Of a DNA stretch of 64,000 nt, positions 48,061-57,960 are shown in pieces (position 1 is the stretch's first letter; every line of letters starts with the position of its first letter). Both the position numbers and the translations under genes were made by a program. The notes beneath the pieces are model-generated. The model made no database searches. It was not told where the DNA came from and saw only the letters and a program-made list of their open reading frames with translations. The stretch is from the NCBI GenBank assembly GCA_948567375.1, contig OX419761.1:36742243-36806242 (forward strand), in the 5' to 3' direction. Source of the DNA: Lunularia cruciata (lineage: Eukaryota > Streptophyta > Marchantiopsida > Lunulariales > Lunulariaceae).

Positions 48061-48560
48061 GAGTATGGAAGGGGATGAATGCAAAGGCTAAACAACTCCA
48101 AAGACTAGGAGAACTACAAAAGCTTGCTAAGACTTAAGAAATTTGGCTTAATTAACTTTGAAAACAAAATTGTTTTTTTGTAAAGTGAAATTTATCCTTA
48201 GGCACTTAGTTTTATAGTCAAATTCCAAGGTCATTCTTCAATCATTATGTGGTTGAATGGTTGGTGAGCACTCCTCTTCCTCACATGCAAAGTCCTCAGT
48301 GTACAAGAAGTAGTCTCTCTCCACACATGTCAAGCCCTTGGTGAGTAGTACTTCTCCACACATGCAAAAAAATCCCTAAAAGGTCACTCACACATGCAAA
48401 GCCATCACCAAATGTGAACATTCTTCTTAAATGCAAATTGTCTTTGGTAGCAATTCTTTATCTAGGTGGCAATGCATTCAAATCTTTTTACAGTCTTTGG
48501 GTATAAAGCTTGGGTCACAAAGGTACTCAGACGTGTGTTATTTCTCTCAGATCATCCTTC

Positions 48561-49240
48561 AAGTTTAACTTCTAAGCATCCTTCCCTTCAAATGCTCTTT
48601 GCTTTGTACCTCCTCCATTTGGACTTTTACCTACTTTTACATTTGAACTTTTACCTACAACTATGAAAGATACTTCTACTAAGAAGTTTCACTTCCAAAA
48701 CAATAAGTTATTTTGCCTTATCCTTACAAATAATAATGAATTGAACAAAAAATAATTTTTTTCTGAAAATATGTACTCCACTTAGCATCTTTAAGAATTA
48801 TCTTAATTGTTGCCGTACCTTTCTTTTTTCCAAGTTTTAAGTAAACAATCCACTTCTACTATTTCATTTAGAGCACTTTTCTTAATAAGAGTATATGAGA
48901 AGCGAAGTGAATGTAAGTACTCTAAACATATTCTAGAAGAAGAAAAAATTGTATTATGGTGATTGTTTCCCTTAATAAGTATGTGAAAGCTACTAATTTG
49001 TAGGGTTTAGAGAGAATTTGTAGAGTTTGTAAAGAGACCAACCGCACTTTGATTGCAATGATGTACAAAGATGAAAAATAGAGCCAGACTACTCCATTAC
49101 AACAAGCAAATTCACATTTCTTTTGGATGAATATTTTTACGAAACAACCTTAATGTTTACTAAAAGAAAGTTAAAATCCCCATAGAAACCTATGTAAGGT
49201 GCTCATTCATTCATATGAAATGTGTTCTCAAGTCAATTCA
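48561..49240. other. No gene recognised; end of the CpG-poor zone
   Basis: Transition DNA. CpG starts to appear regularly from about 49247 onward. A candidate frame on the minus strand (49278-49586, 102 codons) has no recognisable motif. Confidence 0.5.
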
Positions 49241-49919
49241 TTTGCCCCGATGATATTAAATATTTTCAAGGGGTTCATCATAATAATTGTAATCGGTGAA
49301 GTATTTTCATAGAAATATAAACAACTGCATTCATAAAACAAAAGAAAACGATATCTAATATAAAACTCATGGGACTAAAGAATGCGCAATTTCTATTGTT
49401 TGATTGTGAGCAAACCCAAAGGAGCAAAGGAAAGAGACAAAAAGAAAAACATGGCAACAAGAAAGTGTTTTGTCGTCTCCGTCCACTATAGAGACAAAAA
49501 CCTCTCATAGTAGAGAAGTCGTGGGGGCAAGTACTAAGCTTCAAAATGATCCCAATGTTACTCGCACGTTGATCCTGCTCATGCAATCTTTGTAAGGTTC
49601 ACCATTCTATTTCCCCATCGACTGCATGTTGCGGAAGTCAATTTCCATTCAGCTCCATGTTACTTTCTCAATTACGCAGTGTTACAAAGGGGCTCATTCC
49701 CGAGAAATCTTAGCATTAGTGGACAGTCTCATCCATAAGGATCACAGGGGTTACTCTAGGCCGACTATTGCGGGCAGCACTCGCTGGTGTAATGATACCA
49801 AACATGTAAGAGTTCATCGACTTTATGTGACATCAAATTTCAGCCCCAAACTAAACAGGGGGGACAGATCTGAACAGGCCAAAAACCAGCTGTTTTCAGT
49901 TGGTATTAAAGGGTTGCAT
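49241..49919 (-). other. Downstream flank of the YCF54 gene
   Basis: Lies 3' of the YCF54 stop codon on the minus strand, so it should hold the 3' untranslated region and poly(A) site. No strong AATAAA signal stood out. The frame at 49626-50051 on the plus strand overlaps the last exon and is treated as a shadow. Confidence 0.45.
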
Positions 49920-51284
49920 TTAGCTATTACTTTCGAACTCGGCTTTGGGAGGAAGGAAAGGAGTCCACCAAGCGCCTTCGTACTTCGCGTAAGGAGCAAC
50001 CCACTTCTCTGGCCTCTTGATGTTAAGGGAGGCATCAGGGTTACCCGCTAGGGCATCCGTGACTGAAGTTGCCTCAAAAGCTCCCTTCAGCACACGGTCC
50101 AGCCTGAGTTTCATAAACCTGAATTAAATGCAAAGATTTCTCCATATAATCAGTCACCTCAAAAGCAGCAGTATGAGTCAGAAAATCTTCGGATTTCATT
50201 CCGAAGTAGAAACAGGAAGTATTAAACTAAAAGGTAAATCCTGAACCTGCATGAAAGCCGAAAGGTTGAGAGGAACGATGACAAACCGTTTACATTTTCA
50301 TCACCTTAATTGCGGCTTGTATCCTTCATCATCCCATGATTTCCAGGAAAGGAAAGAGAGGAACTTACGTGATCCATGTAGCATCGGTGGAAACAAGGGC
50401 AACGGCTGGCTTCCTGATTCGCTTCTCCATATCCGGAAACTTGGCAAGAAAGTTGGGATCGATAACAAGCCAGAAATCAATTTCCCTCCCCTTTTCGCCG
50501 AAGTACCTCAAGCGCTCCCTCATCAACTCTTGGAAATGTTCTTCATCCTCCAGCATAAATTGCGCACCTGCAACAAGAAAATGGTACTGTGCCTTCTGTA
50601 CAAGCCATAGACAAAAACCTTCTCTTAAAAAGAAGCATGCAAATCTCTGAGTGAGAACAAAGGCAGCATGTTGATACCATTACACACCGTTATGAAGCAA
50701 TATGTCACTGTAGGTCTGGAAGTCATTTACGAGTAGCAGTGAGAGCATCCTCTTTCCCCCCCACTTCTTCCCCTCCCCCTTCTGTTTGAACCCGTGGAAG
50801 AACGTGGAGCTCAACATGACAAAACGTAATAGCACACTCCACACATTATCACGAATTCGACCAAAGTCTCAAGGTTTCCAACTCTTCGCATAATTCACTC
50901 GCCCATCTTAAAACCTCCGAGCCTCTAAAACCCCCGACATTTCCTCACCACTCCACTCAACCTCGTGGTTGCGAAATTTTCGTCCGCGAGAAAAAGTAGC
51001 ACTTAGCCTAGCAGCCCAACCTGAGGAGCAGAAGTCGGAGAAGCGTCCACGGTGCCCACAGCCTTATCTGCAGCGACCGCACGCACCACTCTCGAATTGT
51101 TGCTTCTCACGTGAACGCGCCTTGCACTGCAATGGATTAACGAGAACGCAGAAGCAATAGACCTGCTTCTGGTCCCGAGACTAACAGTCCTACATTCCGC
51201 AACATTTGCAGCCACTGTTAAATCACAGGAAAGCGGTCTCAGTCCGACCTGAGCTGCTGCTGCGGCACATGCAGCCATAGCCAT
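49920..51284 (-). CDS. YCF54: Ycf54-type plastid protein (Mg-protoporphyrin IX monomethyl ester cyclase factor), three exons
   Basis: Exons (minus): 51284-51021, 50595-50369 and 50118-49920, together 690 bases, or 229 residues plus stop. Introns begin GTTGGG and GTAAGT and end TACAG and TTCAG; phases are 0 and 2 and the frame closes. Exon 1 encodes an Ala/Ser/Arg-rich plastid transit peptide (MAMAACAAAAAQVG... to about VVRAVAA). The mature part holds the Ycf54 signatures QYHFLVAGAQFMLEDEEHF, ERLRYFGEKGREIDFWLV, KPAVALVSTDATWIT joined to FMKLRLDRVL, and WVAPYAKYEGAWWTPFLP. In plants and cyanobacteria this protein supports the oxidative cyclase step that makes protochlorophyllide (the plant gene is also called LCAA). 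I chose the Met at 51284 because the 21 residues before it from 51347 are acidic and unlike a transit peptide. No damage was seen; the gene looks functional. No operon context applies. Confidence 0.95.
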
Positions 51285-51800
51285 TCTTCCCGTATGTTCT
51301 CCTCTAAGCTCCTTCCGCAAAGCTCCACCCAATTCTATTTTCCACAAAGCACTATCGCTCCTCGTGCCGATTCAGCTTTCCCTCGATGATTCCTTCTACG
51401 TCTATCTTGTTCGTGTCGGCCTTGACCACTTGAGCAGTTGGAGTTCGATTCTTTCTGTTCCTCTCTGATGCGATTTGGATGCGCTTTGCTGAGTTTGCTC
51501 TGCGTCCTGCAGTTTCAGTGGGCCGGAATTCTGGGATCCACCCTATCCACTTGTAGATAGCTGTGGACGCTTTTAACCGCCGATCCGGGATTACATTACC
51601 ACTTTGTACCTACTCGTTGTCCGAACTAACCGCAGGGCAGTACTTGGGTTAAACTTCGTGGACATCCACTGTACAGTACTACAGTCTTCTTAGACTGCGT
51701 AAAGTAGGTGGAGCGCCGTGGTTGGGGCTCAAAAGTCGTGAAGAAAGAGTAGACAGACCGCAAGAATCCAACGTCTGTAGGAAAGAACGGAATGGTTCAT
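51285..51800 (-). promoter_or_regulatory. Probable promoter and 5' leader of YCF54
   Basis: CpG-rich, non-repetitive DNA directly upstream of the start. No clear TATA box was found at the expected distance, so a TATA-less, light-regulated plastid-gene promoter is plausible. A CACGTG (G-box core) lies inside exon 1 near 51108-51113 rather than upstream. Confidence 0.4.
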
Positions 51801-53640
51801 CTCAGAATCATCTTTGATCCGAATGGACTGTTCCATAAGGTTGTGTTATGAAATTAATCTTTCGGAGATGTAATAATCATTACTTTTGTCTAGGGTTTGA
51901 GAGAACGATTTGGTATGAAAAGAGAAAATTGTCTGTTAAAAGCACACACCAATGTTTTATTTACGTTTGTTCTACTTCTAAACTAGGAATATTGTCGCAA
52001 TGTATAATCATGAAATATTTCATGGATCCTTTAAGTTCAATGTAATACGCAGAAGAGAACTCGCACAAATTCAAGAAGACAACGCGCTAAGATAAGAGAA
52101 AACGTAACAAACATTGGTAAGTTTATTTATCATCAATAACAATATGGAGGAGTACTAGATATCAATATTACAATACATTACTAATGTCTAGTAAGGTGTA
52201 TATGAACTACGGATTATTTTTACCTGTACTATTATCCTTTACTACGGGTAACTTTCTGGTGAGGCAACCTCAACAAAAGGAGCGGGGTAACCTTGACATC
52301 ATATTCTTCAGCCCAATATTTCTTCCGAACCACTCGTCTTCAAAACGTTTCTTGCATCGCCCCCGGTACTCTCAATGTATCTGCTTTGTATTCAGTAGTT
52401 AAGGGTCCTAAAACACGTCTCTAAGCTTCAATTAGGGACTGGAGTACTCTGCCTACGACCTTGGCTCATGTGGAGATCTAGTTTCATTTCCATGATCAGA
52501 TGTGTGACCCTTTGCGATGTAAAATTTCGTGCTAGCGCACTACGGTTCCATACATAGATTACAAAGAGGCTCACTTAAAGGTTCGAAGAGGTTCCCAGAG
52601 ACTGCAGTTCAGCGTTCCGTGACTGCAGTGCTCCGATGTGCTATGGTAGGTAATCAAAGACATGTATGCTGCTAAAAGTAATTGCGTCCGAAAGAGGACT
52701 CATATGCTCAACGTTCAGAGGCGGCACACGTATTGATGAATGCAGAGCATTTCAGCTCCTGTACATCTTTTGCTTCTCAGCCAGAACAGTGGATTTCGCC
52801 ATATCATTATTCTCTCTACCTATCCGTGGGGTATATGTGTGAGAGGGAATGAAATTGACGATTCTCAATTTACATCATCTATGTGCACATAAAAAATGGC
52901 TCAGCCCATTCTCAAGGTGATGCCTCTATATTGGAAAATATAAAAGAAAGGGAATAGATCTAAAACTCCTGGATATAAAGACCACCAAATTTACCGATTT
53001 AAAGTTCCGCTCTCACGCCAAATGCACACCCGGCTAATGTGCTCGACATTAACCACCGGTCCCAAGAAGTTACACTGAAACCTACTCTATTAAAAAGTGA
53101 AGTGGGCTTCCTCCTCTATGCAAAAGCAAGCAACCCAGCAGTAAATCCTTCCCTTCAAAGCTGGAAGAAAAATGTTCCATCGCTGAAACATGTCTCTGTT
53201 GCTTCAATTCTTATTCGGGGGCTAGCGTTGGCTATATTTACTAGACAAAGTATGAAGAAACAAGACACAACGCCCTTCGAGTACTGCGGTAGATACCACA
53301 GTGAGAGAAGTGAGCTAACGCTAATGAAATCTTTACCAGCTTAACAAAGAGTCGAGAATGTATGCATGAAAATATACCAAACAAAATAGGAACTAGCACA
53401 CCAGCACGTTAGACAATGAGCTACATCACCATTTTGTCCATAATGTTGCCAGACGGTGGACCTCGGCCTCATATACCTACCGGTTTCAAGAAAGGATAAT
53501 TCTCCTTGGTTTACTCCCCTACATAACGGCCAAATTGGGTTTGGGTTTGTCCGCCAAGGTCAACCATCCCCTTCAACTCCCAGTGGACATGGCTGTGCAT
53601 CACAGAGAAATGAACAAGTAAAACCAACAAAAGAGATCTT
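51801..53640. other. No gene recognised; CpG-containing intergenic DNA
   Basis: Mostly unique-looking sequence. The longest frame is 101 codons (53039-53344, plus); it has no motif and no splice support, so it is not called. No clear repeat module is seen before about 53660. Confidence 0.5.
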
Positions 53641-53654
53641 CTAGAAAAAGTTTG

Positions 53655-54065
53655 TGCGACAGTGACCTCATGACATATTTGAGCAATGGGAGCAGAAGTT
53701 GTTCAAAGAACGCGGGATCCAGAACCACTTAGTTGGTAACCGAGAACATGCATATGAAAGTAATGAAATGCAAGCACGAACTTATGCAAATTGAATTGAA
53801 GTTAATCTAAGCAAGGAATTCGGAACGGAAGGTAGGCGAATAGAAAGCAAGAACGGAAATAGATACATTTCATAAGTAGCACCTCCAGTGCAGTGATATG
53901 CGTCATGTAAGAGAAAATGAACAACCTGCTGCTGTTCCAGAAGAAGCATCTAACATTGAAAGCAGAGGAGAACCATTGAGCGAGTAGGAAGATATACTTG
54001 GGAAGCCAAGGGAAAAATATAGGACGACTAGGAAAACATAGCTTTAGTGGAGGATGGCTGGGGTA
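53655..54065 (+). repeat. Modular structured repeat, copy 1
   Basis: AGTGACCTCATGACATATTTG, the head (GTTC-AAA-GAAC at 53701-53711, then GGGATCCAGAACC), an AT-rich body, the AGTAGCACCT block near 53877, and ending in TTTAGTGGAGGATGGCTGGGG. The next copies repeat this order. Confidence 0.75.
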
Positions 54066-54089
54066 GGGTGGGTAGTGACCTCATGAAAT

Positions 54090-54635
54090 ATTTGAGAAAT
54101 GAGTAGTGACCTCATGGCACATTTGAGAAGTGGGAGCCGTTCGACGAACGTGGGATCCAGAACCCACTAGGTAGGGAACCGACAACGTGCATATACAGTG
54201 CATATGAAATGCAAGCATGATCGTATGCAAATAGAATTGACGTGAATCTACGCAAGGAAATTCATAACTAAACATAAGCGTAAGTGATAGAAAGCAAGAA
54301 CTGAAATTGATACATTTCATAAGTAGCACCTGCTATACATCATGGGAGAAGAACAAATAGACCACAACAGCAACAGATTAAGCATCTGAAAATGCAAGCA
54401 AAGGAGTCAGATGGCGAGTAGGAAGGTCCAATCGAAAGAAGAAACGTAGAGCGAGTAGCTTTAGTGGAGGATGGGTGGAGTGGAGCGAAGTGGGAAAGGA
54501 GAGGATGGAATCATGGCGGGGTTGGAGCGAAGCGTGAGAGAACTGGCTAGAATATATGGCAGCATGCTCTATGAACGCATGAGTTCTAAAACACTGACAC
54601 TCCTTCCTTCAGTGTTCAGTGTTTTAGTAAGTAGT
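54090..54635 (+). repeat. Modular structured repeat, copy 2
   Basis: Same order: AGTGACCTCATGGCACATTTG, head stem CGTTCG-A-CGAACG (54138-54150), AGTAGCACCTGCT (near 54325), TTTAGTGGAGGATGGGTGGAG, GGAGCGAAGCGTGAGAG, GCATGCTCTATGAACGCATGAG, then the hairpin at 54586-54627. Confidence 0.8.
54586..54627 (+). other. Strong hairpin: 16 bp stem, one bulge, 9-base loop
   Basis: CTAAAACACTGA(C)ACT pairs with AGTG(T)TCAGTGTTTTAG around the loop CCTTCCTTC. The equivalent hairpin at 58223-58271 keeps the pairing with a changed base pair. Confidence 0.75.
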
Positions 54636-55014
54636 GATTACATTTCGTAAGTAGCACCTGCTATACATCATGGGGATAAGAACAAAGAGACAACAACAGC
54701 AACAGATTAAGCATCTGAAAATGCAAGCAGAGGAGGATCAGATGGCCAGTATGGAAGGTCCAATCGAAGAAAAGAAACATAGGGCGAGTAGCTTTAGTGG
54801 AGGATGGGTGCAGTGGAGCGAAGCGGTACAGGAGTGAATGGTATCTTGGCTGGGTTGGAGCGAAGCGTGAGAGAATTGGATATGAAGAAGTGAGAGCAGA
54901 AGTCGTTCGAGAATGGGGGATCCAGAACCCAGTGAGTGCATACAAGTGCATATGAAATGTAGGTGAAATATAAGCATGATATTGAGAAATGAGCGTGAAA
55001 TAAGCATGATATTG
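54636..55014 (+). repeat. Modular structured repeat, copy 3
   Basis: AGTAGCACCTGCT (near 54648), the TTTAGTGGAGGATGGGTGCAG body, GGAGCGAAGCGTGAGAG and a degenerate head at 54896-54930 (GTCGTTCGAGAATGGGGGATCC). The order is rearranged compared with copy 2, which suggests overlapping or nested units. Confidence 0.7.
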
Positions 55015-55850
55015 GTAGATGAGAGCAGAAGCCGTTCTGGGAACGGGTGATCCAGAACTCATTAAATGCATATGAAAGGCAACCAAGATATGCTCATTAC
55101 GAGAAGATTGATGCATCCCTAAAGTAGAATGCAGCAAATGTAACCTCAAGCAATAATTGCAACACATCGAGGACAACATATATATAGGTACATGAGAGCA
55201 GAAGCCGTTCCCGGAACGGGTTATCCAGAACTCATGAAGTGCAAATGATGGTAAGCAAGATGTACATGATTCACAATACTAGAATAGTGAGAAATCCATA
55301 AGGTAGAATGCAGCGAATGTAACTTGAAGCAAAGGCATAATTGAAACAAATTGAGAATAACATATGCCTAACGGACTAGCAAACAAACGTGAAATAGAGA
55401 ACATCTATGCAAACGACCGCGAGAAATAAGAAACGTTATGTAATAAACCGCCAGTAAGCAGTGTGTGAACGATAAAAATAAAAAACGTGGGCTGGAGTCG
55501 GGTAGGAACACTGTAGACGCGAGTGGTTGAACCAGGAATCAGGCAAAGGGCGAATGAAGAATAATAGGGAGGGAATTAGCTGGGGAATGGAGAAGTGGAA
55601 CAATGCGAGAGCTATTGGATGGTGTGGCTGCAGAAACCTGTCGGAGTGTAGCAAGGTAACGAGAGCGAAGCAAAATAGGACAGGATATAAATTATATCGC
55701 AACAAGCACTATGGCCGTTTGAGTCCTGAGATGCTAAACAGCAAATGGAAGCAGAAGGCGGCTAGTAAAGCTCCACGAAAACATATGCGACTTCATCAGT
55801 GCCTCACGCAATGCCAAAGTAGCTGAGCAATGGTCAGTACCCCTTGGACT
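55015..55850 (+). repeat. Long modular repeat (type B), best-preserved copy
   Basis: Two heads (stems CCGTTC-TGG-GAACGG at 55032-55046 and CCGTTCC-C-GGAACGG at 55205-55219), then a ~450 bp body and the tail (GGAAGCAGAAGGCGG ... CGACTTCATCAGTGCCTCACGC ... GTAGCTGAGCAA ... GTCAGTACCCCTT). It is about 85-90% similar by eye to 62386-63190. The 99-codon frame within it is not conserved in frame between copies, so it is probably non-coding. Confidence 0.8.
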
Positions 55851-55867
55851 GAGGGGTATATATATTA

Positions 55868-56319
55868 TGTTAGTTTAGTTAATCTTTAGTTTAGAAACTT
55901 CTCTTGTTTTTAAAGTTTTGTTAGAATCCTCTAAGAGCTCTGTTAAATATCTTCTACTTAAGGTAAAGAGGGGCGCAGCCCTAATTAGAGTTAAGCAAAA
56001 CAATCCCCTAGAGTTTGCTGAAGTGTATATAAGAGTGTTTTCTGCTCATGTTTCAATTAGTTTTTCAACAAGGGTGATTCCCAAACATCTCTTCCTTGCA
56101 TTTCGTGAAGTCCTGAGTTGCCTAACATCCTCTCAGGATTGTCTTTTGATATCTCAGTATTAGAGGCTACTAGTGCTGCGTGAGAGAACCTACTTGATGC
56201 TTATGAGCTGTGATACAAAGAGAGAGGTCTAGTATTGCAGTAGTGATGTCTGATACATCAAAGATAAGAGGGAGTGATAGACCTTCCACTTCAAAGAGTA
56301 GGAAGCATGGTTCTTATCA
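55868..56319 (+). mobile_element. Probable solo LTR in the repeat zone
   Basis: 452 bp, TGTTAGTTTAG...TTCTTATCA, with ATTA just before and GATTA just after, a weak target duplication. It contains GGGCGCAGCCC, a short palindrome common in copia LTRs, and a TATA box GTATATAAGAG near 56025-56035. It interrupts the type-B repeat, whose sequence resumes at about 56325 (AAAGAACTAGTAAACA...). It has no similarity to the left-half LTRs. Confidence 0.55.
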
Positions 56320-56324
56320 GATTA

Positions 56325-56720
56325 TATAAAGAACTAGTAAACATCGTGTATTCAATAACAGCCATGCAACAGAATTCGAGAAATATAATCCATTGGCAGT
56401 TGACCATCTATTAACACGTGAATCAAGAAACTCAGCCACAGTCTGGAGTTGGGCAGGAACACTGGAGATCGAAAGTCAAGTATGACCCATGAAGCAGGTA
56501 AAGAGCGAGTGAAAAACAATAGGGAGGGAATTAGTTGAGGACGGGAGGAGTGGAACAATGCGGGAGCGGAGTGGATGGTGTATATTCTGAGACGGATCGA
56601 AGCCTAACAGTGTAACGAAGCCTACCGAGCGAAGCAAAAGAGGACTGGATATTAGGAAATGAGTTTAGAAGCCGTTTGAGAAACGGAATATCCAGAACCC
56701 TAAGTGCAAAAGAAAAGCAG
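56325..56720 (+). repeat. Type-B repeat fragment and a head hairpin
   Basis: GACTAGTAAACA through GGAGGGAATTAG and GAACAATGCGGGAGC match 63370-63715. The head at 56672-56686 reads CCGTTT-GAG-AAACGG, where the last stem pair is T-A instead of C-G. The 99-codon minus-strand frame at 56531-56830 is a product of the repeat. Confidence 0.75.
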
Positions 56721-57079
56721 ATGAAATGCCGATGAAATGGATACAGGAATCGCAATGAACAGTAAATGCGGAAAGCAGGTGAAGTGAATCTAAGAGTTCG
56801 AATGTCATGGTAAACAAGTACATAATCCAAATATTTTCTAATCCAAATATTTTCTGCTGAATACTAGTAGCGAACTATGATACATCATGTAAACGATAAG
56901 TTCTAAGCAAAAAGTAGAGAGAAATAGACCTTAACCTGAAATCAAAGACCAACGTATAATCGATGACTGTTAAGTAAGACCTGAAATATAAAGCAATCTG
57001 CAATCGGAAGTTGGGCTCACATCCTCAAGTTGAGAGACGCATGCGAACCATGAAAACAGACAAGCAATTGAAAGAACCT

Positions 57080-57425
57080 TAGGTGAGGATTGGGTGGGGT
57101 GGAAGGAAATGGGAGAGGCGTGGATGGTGTCTTGGCTGAGTAGGAGCGAAGTGAAAACTGATAATCATAGAAAGAGCATTAGGTGAGAATCGGTGAAGTG
57201 TAGCGAGGACTGAATATATAGAAATCAGGACAGAAGCCTATCGAGGACTGGACATAGTATATTGCAGCATGCACTGTGGACGCTTGAGTCCTCAAATGCT
57301 AAACAACTGAAGGAAGCAGAAGGCGGCCACAGTAAACCTCCACGAAATATTGTGACTTCATCCGTGCCTCTTGCAGTGCCGAGCTAGCTGAGCAAGTGTC
57401 AGTTCCCCTCACACCGAGTTTCTGC
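57080..57425 (+). repeat. Modular repeat body and tail
   Basis: GGTGAGGATTGGGTGGGGTGG, TGGTGTCTTGGCTGAGTAGGAGCGAAG, then the tail with GGAAGCAGAAGGCGGCCACAG, GTGACTTCATCCGTGCCTC and CAGTTCCCCTCACACCGAG. It runs directly into the left arm of the large inverted repeat. Confidence 0.75.
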
Positions 57426-57960
57426 TAGAAACCTCATGAGTGCCAAGGCAAATTCGGTTACTCCTCAAAGTGCCACTCCATACTAGTAAGAAAGTTGAGG
57501 AAAGAACAGCCTGAAAATTATGTGTCGAACCAGGAATGTCATGTAGAATCTATCATAAAATGCTAGCAACTGGAAAGAAAAGAAGCAAGCAAAAGTGTAG
57601 GGAAAGGAGTAATCGCAATACTCCTAGCAGCAGAAATCTTGTCTCGTTCTCGTTCTGAACGAGCCAAGAAAGAAATGAAACACTGTGCAAATCGAAATGA
57701 ATAGCAACTCCGGAAATGGAGATTAAGTGATTCTAACAAAACAAATGTAAGCCGAAGTAAAAACACAATTGAAACAACTCATGAGTAACACGTACAGAGA
57801 ACTAGTATACATCGTGTAACCATAAGCAAGACGTGACCACTAGGCATCTGAAACAGAAGGTCGGGTAGGAACCATGAAACAGACAAACATCGAGCCAAGA
57901 GTAATATACAAAGCATTAGTCGAGGATAGGTGGAGTGGGGCGACATGGGAGAGGAGTGGA
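57426..57960 (+). repeat. Left arm of a large inverted repeat
   Basis: 535 bp. Its reverse complement is 58995-59528 with about nine differences and one single-base gap (about 98% identical by my count). Open frames on the minus strand here (57563-57766, 57779-58003) have near-identical twins on the plus strand of the other arm; this follows from the duplication and is not evidence of a gene. Confidence 0.95.

Larger units (their letters stand above)
38940..48560 (-). mobile_element. CC-family element, minus copy 2, split by a copia element
   Basis: 3' terminal block at 38945-39060, the ACTCCAAAG stretch at 39060-39950, coding relic at 39950-40985 continuing at 47018-48060, and 5' region at 48190-48560. 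The two halves join cleanly when the copia element 40986-47017 is removed. The joined order matches copy 1 (1-4250) and the plus copy. Confidence 0.7.

Noticed and set aside
49626-50650. Plus-strand frames of 141, 119 and 104 codons around the YCF54 exons
   Set aside because: They overlap the minus-strand exons and introns, which have clear splice sites and family signatures.
51108-51113. CACGTG as a promoter G-box for YCF54
   Set aside because: It lies within coding exon 1; without transcript start data it cannot be called a promoter element.
53039-53344. 101-codon plus-strand frame in CpG-rich DNA
   Set aside because: No recognised family, no splice support and no sign of conservation within the window.
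55205-55219. Head hairpin read as a heat-shock element (TTC...GAA)
   Set aside because: Spacing between TTC and GAA is three bases rather than two, and it varies between copies; the stem explains the pattern better.
55436-55826. Overlapping frames in the type-B repeat as a possible small protein
   Set aside because: The other copies (62493-63099, 63487-63889) carry frameshifts and different starts, so no common protein is kept.
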